This document shows positions 27,001 through 33,257 of a stretch of 64,000 bases of DNA, one piece after another. Source of the stretch: Panopea generosa. Taxonomy: Eukaryota > Mollusca > Bivalvia > Adapedonta > Hiatellidae. The number at the start of each line of letters is the position of its first letter. The first letter of the stretch is position 1. The stretch is taken from positions 32,083,707-32,147,706 of the forward strand of contig CM055894.1 of the NCBI GenBank assembly GCA_029582155.1, given 5' to 3'. The position numbers were made by a program, and so were the translations under genes. The notes below the pieces were generated by a model. That model ran no database searches and had not been told where the DNA came from. It was given only the letters and a program-made list of their open reading frames with translations.

Positions 27001-29390
27001 CAAATTCATGTAGTTATTTATAGATAAAAGTGTGACCTTGACCTTTTGTCACTATGTGACTATGACATTTGATGGTCTCAGCCTGGGTATTTCTACAGGT
27101 AAATGCAGGTGACACATCACGACTTGTTGAACACTTGCGTCAAGATATTTCAAAATCAATCCATTGAAGACAAAGTTACAGATCAAACATGAAATATAAA
27201 CAATCTGAAAGAGTGACCTTGACTTTGAGGTAAGGTTCTGGGTATCACACGCAACATATTGTCATGTCATTTTGATCAATTGAGCCAAGTGTTTCTGAAA
27301 TATTTCCATGTATAAAAATGTTACAGTGCAGACTTAAAATCTCAAACAGACTCAGTGTTGTCAAACAAACTCTAAGTGTGACCTTGATCTTTGAGGTATG
27401 GATCTTAGTCTTACATGTGACATGTTTGCATAAAACTAGTCTTGCGATTTGATAACGTTCCTTTCATGAAATCATGAAGGAACCAATTGCATTGTTTCAT
27501 CTGGATTTGCCAGGAACTGCGAAAAGCTGTAATATCCTACAGGTGATGGAGAGTATCAAATTATGCGTGGGTATCCGACAATGGGATTACACCTTGCTAG
27601 TGCATAACATTTACTATACACTATACATGCAGAAAATGTAGTTAAAGAAAGCACTTACTCAACTTAACTGTTTAAAATAGTGTGGGTTTGTTTATACATC
27701 AATATACAAATGATAAACCATCCGATTTCATCACTCAAAGACCCCATGAATATTTCAGCGTTTATAATATTGTATGATTAAATATTTATGGTGTTTAGTG
27801 TCACTTTCAACAACTTTGCCACACCGGTATCATGCTGCAAACACATGATAACCTGACACGAGGTCGACCTGCCCTAGAACTGTATCTTAATGCTGAGCAC
27901 CCGAGGATCGAACCAACAACCTTTCACGTACGAGAGTGACACTCATACACATTGCAGTGTTGAGAATGAATCAGAAAAATAACTGTTTTCATTATCAATT
28001 TTCATAAGAAAACATATAAATTAACTTACAATGGTATTGGAACTTGTTTGTCATTCATAACAGGACAATCCTCCCATTCCTCGCAGCTCTCTCCGCCAGA
28101 ACTACTTTCAGTTGCGTCTGAATCTACAATATCGATCCAATGTCTCATATGTGTTCGTAAGTGGCCAGCCTTGCGTTCAGACTCGGCAGAAACACCTTGT
28201 TCCATAATTAAAACACCTTTTCCTTCATCAGTCTTTTTTTGTGTTGCACGTTTTTCCAGCGCTACTTTTGGTTGTGTAGACTGAAGCTTTCTCACAAGAC
28301 TTACAAGATTTGACGTTGACAAATTCTTTACATCGTTGCTATTGAATAGTGTGCTTTGCAAACCATCAAACGGTCTAATTGCTTTATTTGCAACTGTCTG
28401 TAAATTTTGATGTTGAAAATCAACAAATGATTTTAGTTGGGTTTTCACATGGGAATCAAGCTGTTTCCCCTGCAATCTCCTTAATCGGCGCATAAGAAAC
28501 ATACTTCTTCTTTCAAGCAGTAACTCCTTCCTTGAAGCATCTTTGACCAAATCTACAGGCTTTGGTTCAACAGGAATGCTCGGTTTCACTAAGTCTACCT
28601 TGGATGCAACTGATTCAACAGTTTTACTCGTCTTCACGCCACTTAATTCAGTAATAAGACCGTTTCCAGGTTTTGCTGAATTATTTACATTTATGTTTGA
28701 ACCAAGTGTTTCCTTTGTACGACACATCTCGTCAGATTTAGCTATTTTACAAATAATTTGAGAAGGATCAATTTTTGGAGTGTTTATTATTGTTCGACTG
28801 TAAGGCTGTTTTTTCGTAATGTTTGTTTCAGGTGTTTGTTTATTTGAATGACCGTTCAGTGATTTTTCCTCAACTAATGAACTCTGCCTAATAAACTTTT
28901 TTCCAGTACCATTTGGGCCATTGCCATTTGAGGGTTGGTTCATCTTCTTCTCAACAGCCTTTGGATATTGGTGGTCACCGTTGTGCAATGCCGGTTTTGA
29001 ACCAGCAATCTGCTTCAGTATTTCCGGCAGATTTGCTGGAAGGCCCAGTTCTTTAAGACTTTTCTGTACCTTTGTTGAAGAGGTATCAATAGTATAAATA
29101 GAATTTGATCTCCCGCTGCCGTTTCCCTGAATGGGCTTCAAAAGACCACGAGCCTTTTTACCAAGGTCTGATGCAACGGTTCCCGAAACCCTGGCTTTAA
29201 CTGATGCAATTCCGTTTATCGCTGTATTTCGAATACCAATGACCCCTTCATTTACCCCTGCAGTTGGGGACTCCGATACAACTGTAGGCGGGCTACCTGG
29301 CAGCTGTATTCTTGGTTGTCCTGTTGTGTCTGTGAGGGCAGGAGCCATTGCAGCTATGCAACATATTCTCAAGGACACGGGAATTGACAT
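2382..29390 (-). CDS. KANSL1: KANSL1 orthologue, NSL histone acetyltransferase complex scaffold (whole spliced CDS, 8 exons)
   Basis: Nuclear scaffold of the NSL complex: in known family members it holds KAT8/MOF through the C-terminal PEHE domain and WDR5 through a WIN-type motif, directing H4 acetylation at promoters. The coding exons on the minus strand are 29390-28030, 24347-23542, 13560-13455, 9846-9746, 9055-8936, 8273-8048, 5051-4979 and 3029-2382. Every junction is GT/AG, phases agree (2,1,2,1,1,2,0), and the total is 3441 nt, giving 1146 residues from 29390 or 1132 from 29348; human KANSL1 has about 1105. Matches to the vertebrate protein run from end to end: AAMAPALTD at the N-terminus, SSSGGES before the first junction, EWKW and DRAAIVSRW after it, CVAAR.RPV in exon 2, and INNIVIP and VEKLQYKEI in the PEHE domain. 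The middle of exon 1 and the serine-rich C-terminus are poorly conserved. No frameshift or internal stop was found. Identity is firm; exact start and UTRs are not. Confidence 0.95.
3169..3482 (-). repeat. tRNA-derived SINE (family A), full length with target-site duplication
   Basis: On the minus strand it starts with a tRNA-like head (A box TGGTCTAGTGGTAGAGC, B box GGTTCAATTGC) and ends near ...CACCATACAAC. It is flanked by the 9-bp direct repeat CCCCAAAGT at 3160-3168 and 3483-3491. A second full copy with its own duplication is at 10623-10932, confirming the ends. It sits in the KANSL1 intron between exons 7 and 8. Confidence 0.9.
4979..5051 (-). CDS. KANSL1: KANSL1 coding exon 7 (PEHE domain, acidic linker)
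   Basis: 73-nt exon between acceptor TTTCTAG and donor GTGAGC. It completes the codon for Lys and continues [20 protein letters not shown], the counterpart of human WREVD followed by an acidic run. It is too short to show as an ORF by itself; it was found by reading between the flanking PEHE exons, and it restores the frame exactly. Confidence 0.92.
5525..5708. repeat. Fragment of the CAGGGCTGGAAA element
   Basis: TACTCGTCC, ATCTTACTCGTCCTGACCAAA and GGTGAGTGGACAAATACTATTTTCCAGCCCTG are the reverse complement of the left end of 19293-20139. Confidence 0.5.
5938..6536. repeat. 26-bp minisatellite (about 20 units)
   Basis: Unit TATAATACTATGTATAGTGCAGTGTA-like, with minor variants (GTACAG for GTGCAG, AAATAA for TATAAT). 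Lies in the KANSL1 intron between exons 6 and 7. Confidence 0.9.
7196..7427. mobile_element. piggyBac-like MITE (family M2), reverse copy with hairpin
   Basis: Ends CCCTTTGCTTCATAT and (inverted) CCCTTTACACCATAGAT, with TTAA on the right (7428-7431) and a mutated TTTA on the left. The interior matches 50225-50508 in reverse complement (TTGGGTGAATTATGTTATATTAACTGACAG). It carries an extra palindrome at about 7330-7360 (GTTCAGATTGCTC.ATTACGAGCAATCTGAAC). Confidence 0.7.
7555..7997. mobile_element. Non-autonomous element with AACAAGAGG start and inverted CACCTGA ends
   Basis: Starts AACAAGAGGCCTATAGGCC, then CAGTCACCTGATC, and ends GTCTCAGGTGACCTAAAA, so CACCTGA is inverted near both ends. The interior holds GACGGACGACGCACGACGG-like sequence. 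It resembles a repeat widespread in bivalves, from memory; not verified here. Confidence 0.6.
8048..8273 (-). CDS. KANSL1: KANSL1 coding exon 6 (start of PEHE domain)
   Basis: Acceptor TTTGATGCAG, donor GTAAGT. After a linker with Asp/Gly/Ser, the PEHE domain opens at about residue 878 with [20 protein letters not shown] and [10 protein letters not shown]. The human equivalent is [20 protein letters not shown] and LQYKEILTP. In the family this is the part that contacts the KAT8 catalytic domain. It is near-identical to vertebrates and anchors the identification. Confidence 0.96.
8274..8935 (-). other. KANSL1 intron 5, no recognised feature
   Basis: AT-rich intron sequence between exons 5 and 6. 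I see only a short direct repeat of TTCAATATACT.TGTT near 8490-8530, and no coding or repeat family. Confidence 0.6.
8936..9055 (-). CDS. KANSL1: KANSL1 coding exon 5
   Basis: 120-nt exon between acceptor CAATTCAG and donor GTAAGT. It encodes a strongly basic segment ([18 protein letters not shown], then [16 protein letters not shown]) that looks like a nuclear-localisation and linker region ahead of the PEHE domain. Phase fits on both sides. Confidence 0.88.
9056..9745 (-). other. KANSL1 intron 4, no recognised feature
   Basis: Intron sequence without recognisable repeats; the 66-aa plus ORF at 9155 has no support. Confidence 0.6.
9746..9846 (-). CDS. KANSL1: KANSL1 coding exon 4
   Basis: 101-nt exon between acceptor TTTTACAG and donor GTAAGT. 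It encodes a basic helix-like stretch ([20 protein letters not shown] and then Lys/Ala-rich residues). Little vertebrate similarity beyond composition, but the phase match with exons 3 and 5 and the canonical splice sites make it part of the message. Confidence 0.88.
9990..10212. mobile_element. MITE family M1 (ATCCTTAAAAA ends)
   Basis: Ends ATCCTTAAAAATATATTTG and, inverted, ATCCTTAAAAAATATATTG, each followed by TTTGCTGTG; interior with GGTAGGTAGG and ATGGACAGAAATCATG. Related copies at 15482-16297 (split), 17763-18004 (reverse) and 25322-25520. The spurious 84-aa minus ORF here is part of the element. Confidence 0.75.
10623..10932 (-). repeat. tRNA-derived SINE (family A), full length with target-site duplication
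   Basis: Second copy of the family at 3169-3482, same orientation, with 12-bp target-site duplications GCAGAATAACAG at 10611-10622 and 10933-10944. The tRNA-like promoter boxes lie at the high-coordinate end. It lies in the intron between exons 3 and 4. Confidence 0.9.
11226..11475. repeat. Dispersed repeat beginning AACAAGAGTTG
   Basis: AACAAGAGTTGTCAGAAGACA, then GGGCCATAACTGTGCC and CAAAGTTTCATTCACATCC, phrases typical of bivalve intronic repeats. It ends in GACGATGATGCCGACGCC. It shares the AACAAGA start with 7555, 15591 and 26912. No gene; the short ORFs on both strands are incidental. Confidence 0.5.
11500..11660. mobile_element. MITE-like repeat M3
   Basis: TAATAAATTAACTGCTAGGT at the left and GATAATCTAGCAATTAATTT at the right form inverted ends. 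A related copy is at 16620-16795. Confidence 0.5.
11661..13448 (-). other. Distal part of KANSL1 intron 3
   Basis: AT-rich, with a local direct repeat of about 56 bp near 11670-11770 (TTTTAGACAAATG.CYAGGACT). No gene seen; the 104-aa plus ORF at 12450 is unsupported. Confidence 0.5.
13455..13560 (-). CDS. KANSL1: KANSL1 coding exon 3
   Basis: 106-nt exon reading [18 protein letters not shown] and onward to a lysine/arginine-rich end. It is equivalent to human SLHFQSMLKSQWQ just after the HPVL.FP block. The acceptor TTTCAG is at 13566-13561 and the donor GTAAAT at 13454-13449. The acceptor and first bases of the exon lie in a three-copy tandem repeat (see separate entry), so two further TTTCAG acceptors stand 49 and 100 bases upstream; only the proximal one keeps the frame. 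Confidence 0.92.
13541..13690. repeat. Three tandem copies (49 and 51 bp) covering the exon 3 splice acceptor
   Basis: Plus-sense unit TGCAATRGCAAACCAATTTC then TGAAATRTATCAATATA. Each copy carries an acceptor TTTCAG in minus sense, at exon starts 13560, 13609 and 13660. Spacings of 49 and 51 are visible directly. Confidence 0.9.
13720..13960. repeat. Dispersed repeat family R2 (TTGGGAAG...CAAAATGG)
   Basis: GGAAAGAGGTTGAAGCC, GATTGGGGGAAAA, then CCATTTTGGGATTATTTTGGCC and ATTGGGAAGCCACTGA. The same order occurs at 18490-18745 and, reversed, at 23215-23490, all inside KANSL1 introns. Confidence 0.6.
13995..14640. repeat. Tandem repeat of about 145-150 bp (4 to 5 partial units)
   Basis: Recurring phrases TCACTGAATTCCAGCCAATGG, GAAAAATTCAAAGGGCCATAA and CACAACTAGGCTT.GTACCA, with an internally deleted unit near 14353-14440. 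The short ORFs are incidental. Confidence 0.8.
15482..16297. mobile_element. MITE family M1 copy interrupted by another element
   Basis: Left half 15482-15590 (CATCCTTAAAAAAATATTTG to CATTTTAAAG) and right half 16173-16297 (AAAATGGACAGAAATCCTG to TTTTTTTAAGAATGGCC) together match one M1 copy. The 0.58-kb insert at 15591-16172 is described separately. Confidence 0.75.
15591..16172. mobile_element. Nested insertion inside MITE M1 (AACAAGAGG element)
   Basis: Begins AACAAGAGGTTGCC and ends GGCAGGGGATAA; the inner motif TATCCCCTGCCA near the left end recurs inverted at the right end. The interior has a direct repeat of TATGACCTTGACCTTCAAAG (15970-16011 region). No coding capacity. Confidence 0.65.
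16620..16795. mobile_element. MITE-like repeat M3, second copy
   Basis: TAAATTAATCTCTAGATTAT at the left, GATAATCTAGCAATAACATT and ATTATGGCCTTA at the right; the A/G-rich interior is the reverse complement of that at 11500-11660. Confidence 0.5.
17763..18004. mobile_element. MITE family M1 copy, reverse orientation
   Basis: Starts GTCCATAAAAAATAAATTG and ends TATATTTTTTTAAGGATGGCC; interior in reverse complement relative to 9990-10212 (TGATTTCTGTTCATTTTTC, CTACCTACTCACTC). Confidence 0.75.
18050..18425 (+). repeat. tRNA-derived SINE (family C) with an internal duplication
   Basis: Possible A box TTAGCTCAGTCTAT and B box AGTTTGAATTCTCGC, then two tandem copies (18182-18250, 18251-18318) of a 68-69-bp segment. 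The tail GGTTAACTGATC ... GGCATAAAAATGACAATAAATATTCAA is shared with 35205-35363. Confidence 0.65.
18490..18745. repeat. Dispersed repeat family R2, second copy
   Basis: TTGGGAAGAGG.TCAAGCTTAGAGATT occurs twice in tandem (18503 and 18556 regions), then CATTTTGGGATTTTTTTTGCC and AATTGGGAAGTAGAC. Confidence 0.6.
19293..20139. mobile_element. DNA element with CAGGGCTGGAAA ends
   Basis: CAGGGCTGGAAAATACCACTC at the left and, inverted, TTTAGGGCTGGAAAGTTTTG at the right enclose 0.85 kb. The inner segment GAGCGAACATTTGGTCAGGAT matches, reversed, the fragment near 5640-5708. No transposase frame is seen. A truncated relative may lie at 24590-24617. Confidence 0.5.
20236..20935. repeat. Dispersed repeat rich in GTGACCTTGA motifs (family R1)
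   Basis: Starts CAAATGTCACTGGTAAGCG and contains repeated GTGACCTTGACCTTTG, GTCATGTTGATCAA and TTGAGCCAAGTGTTTTT. The same order occurs at 26912-27440 and in part at 22325-22440. No coding sequence. Confidence 0.65.
21200..21290 (-). promoter_or_regulatory. Possible internal promoter: CCAAT, NRF1-like palindrome, ATGGCG
   Basis: Read on the minus strand: CCAAT at 21271-21267, a 12-bp palindrome CGCGCATGCGCG at 21256-21245 containing the NRF1-type core GCGCATGCGC, then AAAATGGCGAACG (21226-21214), a YY1-like element often at TSS-proximal positions. CpG density here is clearly above the surrounding intron. It lies in the KANSL1 intron between exons 2 and 3 and points along the gene. Function is inferred. 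Confidence 0.4.
22320..22460. repeat. Dispersed repeat family R1, fragment
   Basis: GGGTCTTACTCGCGACAGGTC, ATGTTGATCATTTGTACC and GACAAAGATACAGGCCGGA match the tail part of the R1 copies. Confidence 0.5.
23215..23490. repeat. Dispersed repeat family R2, reverse copy
   Basis: GTGGCTTCCCAATTAAAAC, GAGGCCAAAAAAATCCCAAAATG, then AATTCCCAATTTCCCCTCAA and CCTCTTCCCAATTTCC: the reverse complement of 13720-13960. It ends about 50 bases from KANSL1 exon 2's donor. Confidence 0.6.
23542..24347 (-). CDS. KANSL1: KANSL1 coding exon 2 (coiled block and WDR5-binding motif)
   Basis: The acceptor ...TTTTTCAG ends at 24348, and the phase joins exon 1 to give [13 protein letters not shown]. This is followed by [24 protein letters not shown], the most conserved block of the family, probably a short coiled coil. 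Around 23775-23805 lies [10 protein letters not shown], equivalent to the human WIN-type motif CVAARTRPV that inserts its Arg into WDR5; here the residue after that Arg is Cys, not Thr. Downstream is a basic KRKLLR patch, then a small Cys cluster ([13 protein letters not shown]) and [13 protein letters not shown], also conserved. The exon ends CAAG before GTGGGT. The alternative donor GTATAT three codons later would break the phase with exon 3. Confidence 0.95.
25322..25520. mobile_element. MITE family M1 copy, right end truncated
   Basis: GCCATTCTTAAAAATATGTTTG followed by CTGTGCTCTGACCC, ATGGACAAAGACAATG and TTGGGTAGCTAGCTGCAA, as in the other copies; the right terminal repeat is missing. 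Confidence 0.65.
26912..27440. repeat. Dispersed repeat family R1, second copy
   Basis: Starts AACAAGAAATGTCACTGGTC and ATGCCCCGCAAATGGTC, then the GTGACCTTGA and TTGATCAATTGAGCCAAGTG phrases of the copy at 20236-20935. Confidence 0.65.
27780..27965 (-). repeat. Degenerate SINE family A copy
   Basis: Shares GGTGTTTAGTGTC, the central ACACATGATA-type segment, the CTAGAACT.T.TCTTAATGCTGAGC segment and a decayed B box (GGATCGAACCAAC in plus sense) with the full copies. Internal deletions; no clear target-site duplication. Confidence 0.7.
28030..29390 (-). CDS. KANSL1: KANSL1 coding exon 1 (N-terminal half)
   Basis: Encodes residues 1-453 plus two bases of codon 454; the donor GTAAGT occupies 28029-28024. 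The open frame starts at ATG 29390, with an in-frame TAA 36 bases upstream (29426-29424). However, ATG 29348 (residue 15) begins MAPALTD, matches the conserved vertebrate N-terminus, and has G at -3 and G at +4, so it is the more likely start; the 29390 ATG has T at -3 and +4. The exon is low in complexity and rich in Ser, Lys and Asn. A Leu/Arg-rich helix-like stretch ([19 protein letters not shown]) matches the vertebrate segment with RRLQKRLQ and VQAKQVE. It ends in the [12 protein letters not shown] acidic/serine motif that precedes the WDR5 and KAT8 binding half in vertebrates. Confidence 0.93.
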
Positions 29391-29413
29391 ACAAACTTCA
29401 CGCTCGGATGCAT
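29369..29413 (-). promoter_or_regulatory. Short upstream ORF overlapping the distal KANSL1 ATG
   Basis: ATG at 29413 opens a 14-codon ORF in another frame, ending TGA at 29371-29369. It overlaps the weak-context ATG at 29390 and stops 20 bases before the strong-context ATG at 29348. This arrangement favours reinitiation or leaky scanning to 29348. Seen directly in sequence; any regulatory role is inferred. A possible 5' UTR splice acceptor (TTGTTTCAG) ends at 29435, so an upstream non-coding exon is likely. Confidence 0.4.
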
Positions 29414-29929
29414 TTGACAGTCTTTAAGTATAGACTGAAACAATTCACCCTAAATAAAACGTAATACTTGTTTCGGTAGAAATAAATGACGAAAAACCAT
29501 TAAAATGTCACACCATCAAAACGTCTCAAATGTATATGACCTAAACAAAAGCACGTGACTTGTCAATATTCCAACCAGTCACTCGTGAGTTGACTAAACA
29601 ACGTAAAGGTGCATAAATTAACCTCTGATTTTCAATTTTTGAAATATTTGATATCAAAATGTTCATTAATGTTCTATAATGATAAGTCTGTAATATATCA
29701 CGTCAAAAATGACAGAAAACAGCGGAAAAAACTTCCTGAACCACGTGACCTGGGCCACGTCCCTTTTACGCTTGCATATCTTTACCGTCTACACCATATC
29801 GGCATTTTTGTGCAACGATAACACATCCGCATGAATTGAAATAATCCTAAACAACACATCAATAAGTTGTTTGATATATTTAACGTATACTAGTTCATCA
29901 TTTTGGAGACATAGTCGTCTGCCCTATTC

Positions 29930-30030
29930 AAAATACATCATTTTCTTGCGGTGATCTTCGCCATTGTTACTTCTCCGTAATGGCGTACAGTGGTTTTCAT
30001 CTCATAACAAAAATGCGGGACATTGTGGTA
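29930..30030. promoter_or_regulatory. Putative bidirectional promoter between KANSL1 and a divergent gene
   Basis: A short CpG-richer stretch with two ATGGCG cores in opposite orientations (minus-strand AACAATGGCGAAG around 29960, plus-strand GTAATGGCGTAC at 29978-29989), each resembling a YY1 element of the housekeeping type. It lies 0.6 kb upstream of KANSL1 exon 1 and covers the possible first exon of a plus-strand gene. No TATA box is apparent. Inference from motif and position only. Confidence 0.35.
29980..30027 (+). CDS. Possible first coding exon of a divergent, unrecognised gene
   Basis: ATG with G at -3 and G at +4 opens 16 codons (MAYSGFHLITKMRDIV) and runs to a perfect-looking donor GTAAGA at 30028, in phase 0. 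It sits head-to-head with KANSL1 at a candidate bidirectional promoter. It joins in phase to the 45-nt candidate exon at 32005. I do not recognise the peptide, and no later exon is certain. An alternative is a non-coding first exon or chance. Confidence 0.4.
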
Positions 30031-30049
30031 AGAATTCAAGGCATTTACT

Positions 30050-31990
30050 TGTATCCCTCTAGGTGCCAATTGTTGATTGGCTGTTCCGTTAGTTTGTGTT
30101 TGTTAAGTTAATACTACAAACTGAGCGTATATATCGTGATAAAAATGTTTTACACATAAAATAACAAAATAACACAAGTGTATTAAAGAATTGTAATTAT
30201 TAAATATACACATTTGTAACAAACTGCAATAATTTGTATGTTTTCCTTTACAGTATTCAGATAATTCTGAAAGAAATATGATGACGCAGGTGTGTAGGTT
30301 TAATCAATGGATGAATGGGAAATAATAACGCGGTTTTCATGAGAAATTGCGTGCGCATTTCAATAGTGGGACTGAGGATATCGACTTGCAAAGTTAACGA
30401 AAGCATTATAAATAAAGAAAATACTCTAGATCTATCAAGAATTGATTTAACGTGTTGGATCAATATGTGGATCATCGAAGTAAACGGGAAAAAAAGCATA
30501 ATCAGCGACATATAAACACTTAATGTAACGAGAGACAAATAAACACGCAATTAAATCACTGATACTATCTGGTCACTGCCTAAAAATTAAAAACATCCAA
30601 AGACTTATATAGATCTATATTGGAATGTAATTTCGTTATATATCTATAATCAAGGACATACATATCTCTGTATAGGCTAATCCGTTGATTTATGCTACGT
30701 TGCGAAATACCAGACATATATTTGGTATTGTGTTCTAAAGCCGTTTTTGTCAATGAAATTGCATATGACAAGCCACATCTTGCCAGCACATATAAATATG
30801 TACAGTGCTATAACATACTTATCAGAGGCGCATAAACTATATAATAAGTCAAGAGACATGTAAACAGAGATGAGTTTATTGTAATAATATGGGTGTTAAA
30901 ATGTTAAATCATATACACCAGACGCGTAGCATGGCATACTCAGATACACTGCTGAGAAATATTGGCAACAAAAGCCTTAAAGGCTAAAAGGTCAAGAGAA
31001 ACACTAGAAATGTAACAGGATAGATAGATAGAAGTTTCGGCATGAACTGTTCCATGCATATAGCAACGTTGTTGTTTGTGTCCTTCATGTTAAATACCGA
31101 CCTAAGTTAGAGTGTGCAGTAAGGGCGGACATTCCATGATGTAAGTAAATATTTTTTTAAGTAATGTGTTCAAGCCAAATAAAGCATAAACTTTAAAAAA
31201 AGAAGTCACCGTTTCCACTTCTATTTCTAAAAATTTCCGCGGGAAAAGTTCCCCTGGAAACACCTTCGCACACTCTAGCTGCCTTGAGTAACTTACAAAG
31301 TTGTCACGCTACGCCCCTGTACACAACTCCTCTTGAACTTTTTAACCTAAAGAGATTACGGGTTCAATTGCTACCTGCACTGCATTATTCATTGATTTTT
31401 TTTTTATTGTTTTGATTTTTGTTTAACCATATTTTTTTATGTGCAAATGTTCTTATTTCGGTCACTTTTTAAAGTAAAGAATAAAAAAAGAGGGGACATA
31501 GTGAAATGGTGGCCGTTTTGGATATTACTGGATGTTGCGGGTTCGATCCCCATACTCGACCCGATGGCCTCTCGAAAAACATAACAACACTCAGAACTGG
31601 TTCTACGCAAACTCTGAACTAAACTCGTAACAGAGTTACAATAAATACACACATAAATAAAACGTTTTAATATACTCAGCAAAAAAAGACACTTTACTCT
31701 CCATAAATTGGTTATTTACAAAATCCTGTTTGAAACACTGCACTTCCATTGGTATGGCTGTGTCAGTTGATCATTTTGTAACAAATCTGTATTTTCATTG
31801 GACATTTGAAGTGTAGTTTTGTACCCATAACTTAAGGATAACGTGGACAAGGGGTGTAAACAAAAATAACGTTTTTTAATTGAAACTGAAACTTGCATTG
31901 TAATTGTTGCTTTTCAAGTTTGGTCTTTTAACTAATTTTAGTGAGGCATAGTTGTGAAACAAGCAAGTAAGTAAGAATTACAAGTTTATT
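30050..31990. other. Intergenic DNA or intron of the putative divergent gene
   Basis: AT-rich; apart from the diverged SINE fragment at 31498 I see nothing definable. Confidence 0.4.
31498..31640 (+). repeat. Diverged tRNA-like SINE fragment, probably related to family B
   Basis: A B-box-like GCGGGTTCGATCCCCA at about 31548-31563, followed by ACTGGTTCTACGCA, matching ACTGGTTCCACGCA of the family B copy at 34427. The head is decayed. Confidence 0.5.
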
Positions 31991-32004
31991 CTTTATTTTT
32001 AAAG

Positions 32005-32049
32005 GGTGAATCGATTGACAAAGTCAGTCTTCCTCGGGGCCCTCTTAAT
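32005..32049 (+). CDS. Possible second exon of the divergent gene
   Basis: 45 bases between a good acceptor (TTCTTTATTTTTAAAG) and a strong donor (GTAAGTAC), open in phase 0: GESIDKVSLPRGPLN. It is symmetric (0-0) and continues the frame of the exon at 29980. The local composition is more balanced than the surroundings. The next exon is unclear: an excellent acceptor at 34380 (CTTTTTGCAG) opens a frame that runs into a SINE copy without a clear donor. Confidence 0.4.
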
Positions 32050-32375
32050 GTAAGTACATCATATTACAAAGTCCACAACATTATGTTGTTTTTTTCAAAT
32101 GTTTGATTAACAACATTTCTGTTTATGTAATGCAAATTTGTGTATCTACCTGGCGGACTCCGGCACGTGCAAATCATGCAAAACAGGGTTTGTACAGCTG
32201 GGTTATTTTCACTTGTGTTTAAATAAATAACTTTTCATAATTCAAACAGACTAGCGCACGATCGACATTTTTTTATTAACATCTAAGTTATAAATGTAGA
32301 AAATAAAAATGTTATTGCTCTTGAAACAGAGTAAAGTTTCTTTTATTGCTCAGTATAGTTTTAACTTATTTATTT

Positions 32376-32566
32376 TACTTCGATTGTGAAACAAGTTCTT
32401 ACAACTAAGGCAAATCACTCTCCAAGTATTCCTGGTTAGAACCAGTATTAAGCATATGTGGAAAAGATGTCTTGCTCAAGGACACCACACATAGCCGCGG
32501 AAGATCGAACCCACGTCCCTCCGATCATGGGTTTGGTGCTCTACCACTGGACCACGCGCTGATTAA
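32376..32566 (-). repeat. tRNA-derived SINE (family B)
   Basis: In minus sense: A box GTGGTCCAGTGGTAGAGC, B box GTGGGTTCGATC, then GTGTCCTTGAGCAAGACA, a motif also known from animal SINE core domains. A related copy lies at 34427-34645. Confidence 0.8.
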
Positions 32567-32573
32567 CGAGTCG

Positions 32574-32576
<3 letters not shown>

Positions 32577-32617
<41 letters not shown>
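32577..32617. repeat. (CA)n microsatellite
   Basis: About 20 uninterrupted CA units directly after the SINE family B copy at 32376-32566. Confidence 0.95.
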
Positions 32618-32618
<1 letters not shown>

Positions 32619-33169
32619 TAAAATTCACATTACGATACCATGTTTTATATCAAACGGTTTATTTATTAACCTCAACAAAATATGAGGATCAATTATAATA
32701 CGAGCTCGATTTTAAATACGATCTGGTTTTTAACCTGTATTTTCAGTTGTGCTTTAAATGCATGAGTGGATCTGGAATTTTCAGCCGAGTTTGGGTCTAC
32801 TGCCAATTTTTTTAACTTAGTTGGTACCAAGATTTATACAGCTTAAATTATAGGCTGGCCGTTTTTTTTTCAGCCAGGGTGAGTCACTGAATTTTGTAAA
32901 TTTCAGAGGAGTCCCCAAAATCACTATACATTGTATTTGCACAAGTGGACCAGGGGTTTTCAGTCAGGTGGTCCACTGAGGAATTTGTGAACCACACAGG
33001 GGAAATGTTCCCTAAATTTTGCAGTTCATGTATTTTCATTAAGGGGTATCAACCGCGGACTGAGTAAGTCTCAGAGAAGACTGTGAATTCCGGTAGAGGT
33101 GTGTTGGGGCTGGGCGTGTGCAGGGTGTAAGGTTATAGGGTTATAGTATATATTCACCATTTACTTTGA

Positions 33170-33225
33170 TATATATATATATATAAACCTTTTGGAATTT
33201 TTAGGGATGTGTGGTGTTATAAACC

Positions 33226-33256
<31 letters not shown>

Positions 33257-33257
33257 C
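33170..33257. repeat. (TA)n runs
   Basis: Two TA runs (33170-33184 and 33229-33255) in AT-rich intergenic DNA; another at 34085-34101. Confidence 0.85.

Larger units (their letters stand above)
24348..28023 (-). other. KANSL1 intron 1
   Basis: Contains an M1 copy (25322), repeat R1 (26912) and a SINE remnant (27780). The remainder, including the ORFs of up to 115 aa at 24764-26926, shows no protein features I recognise. Confidence 0.5.
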
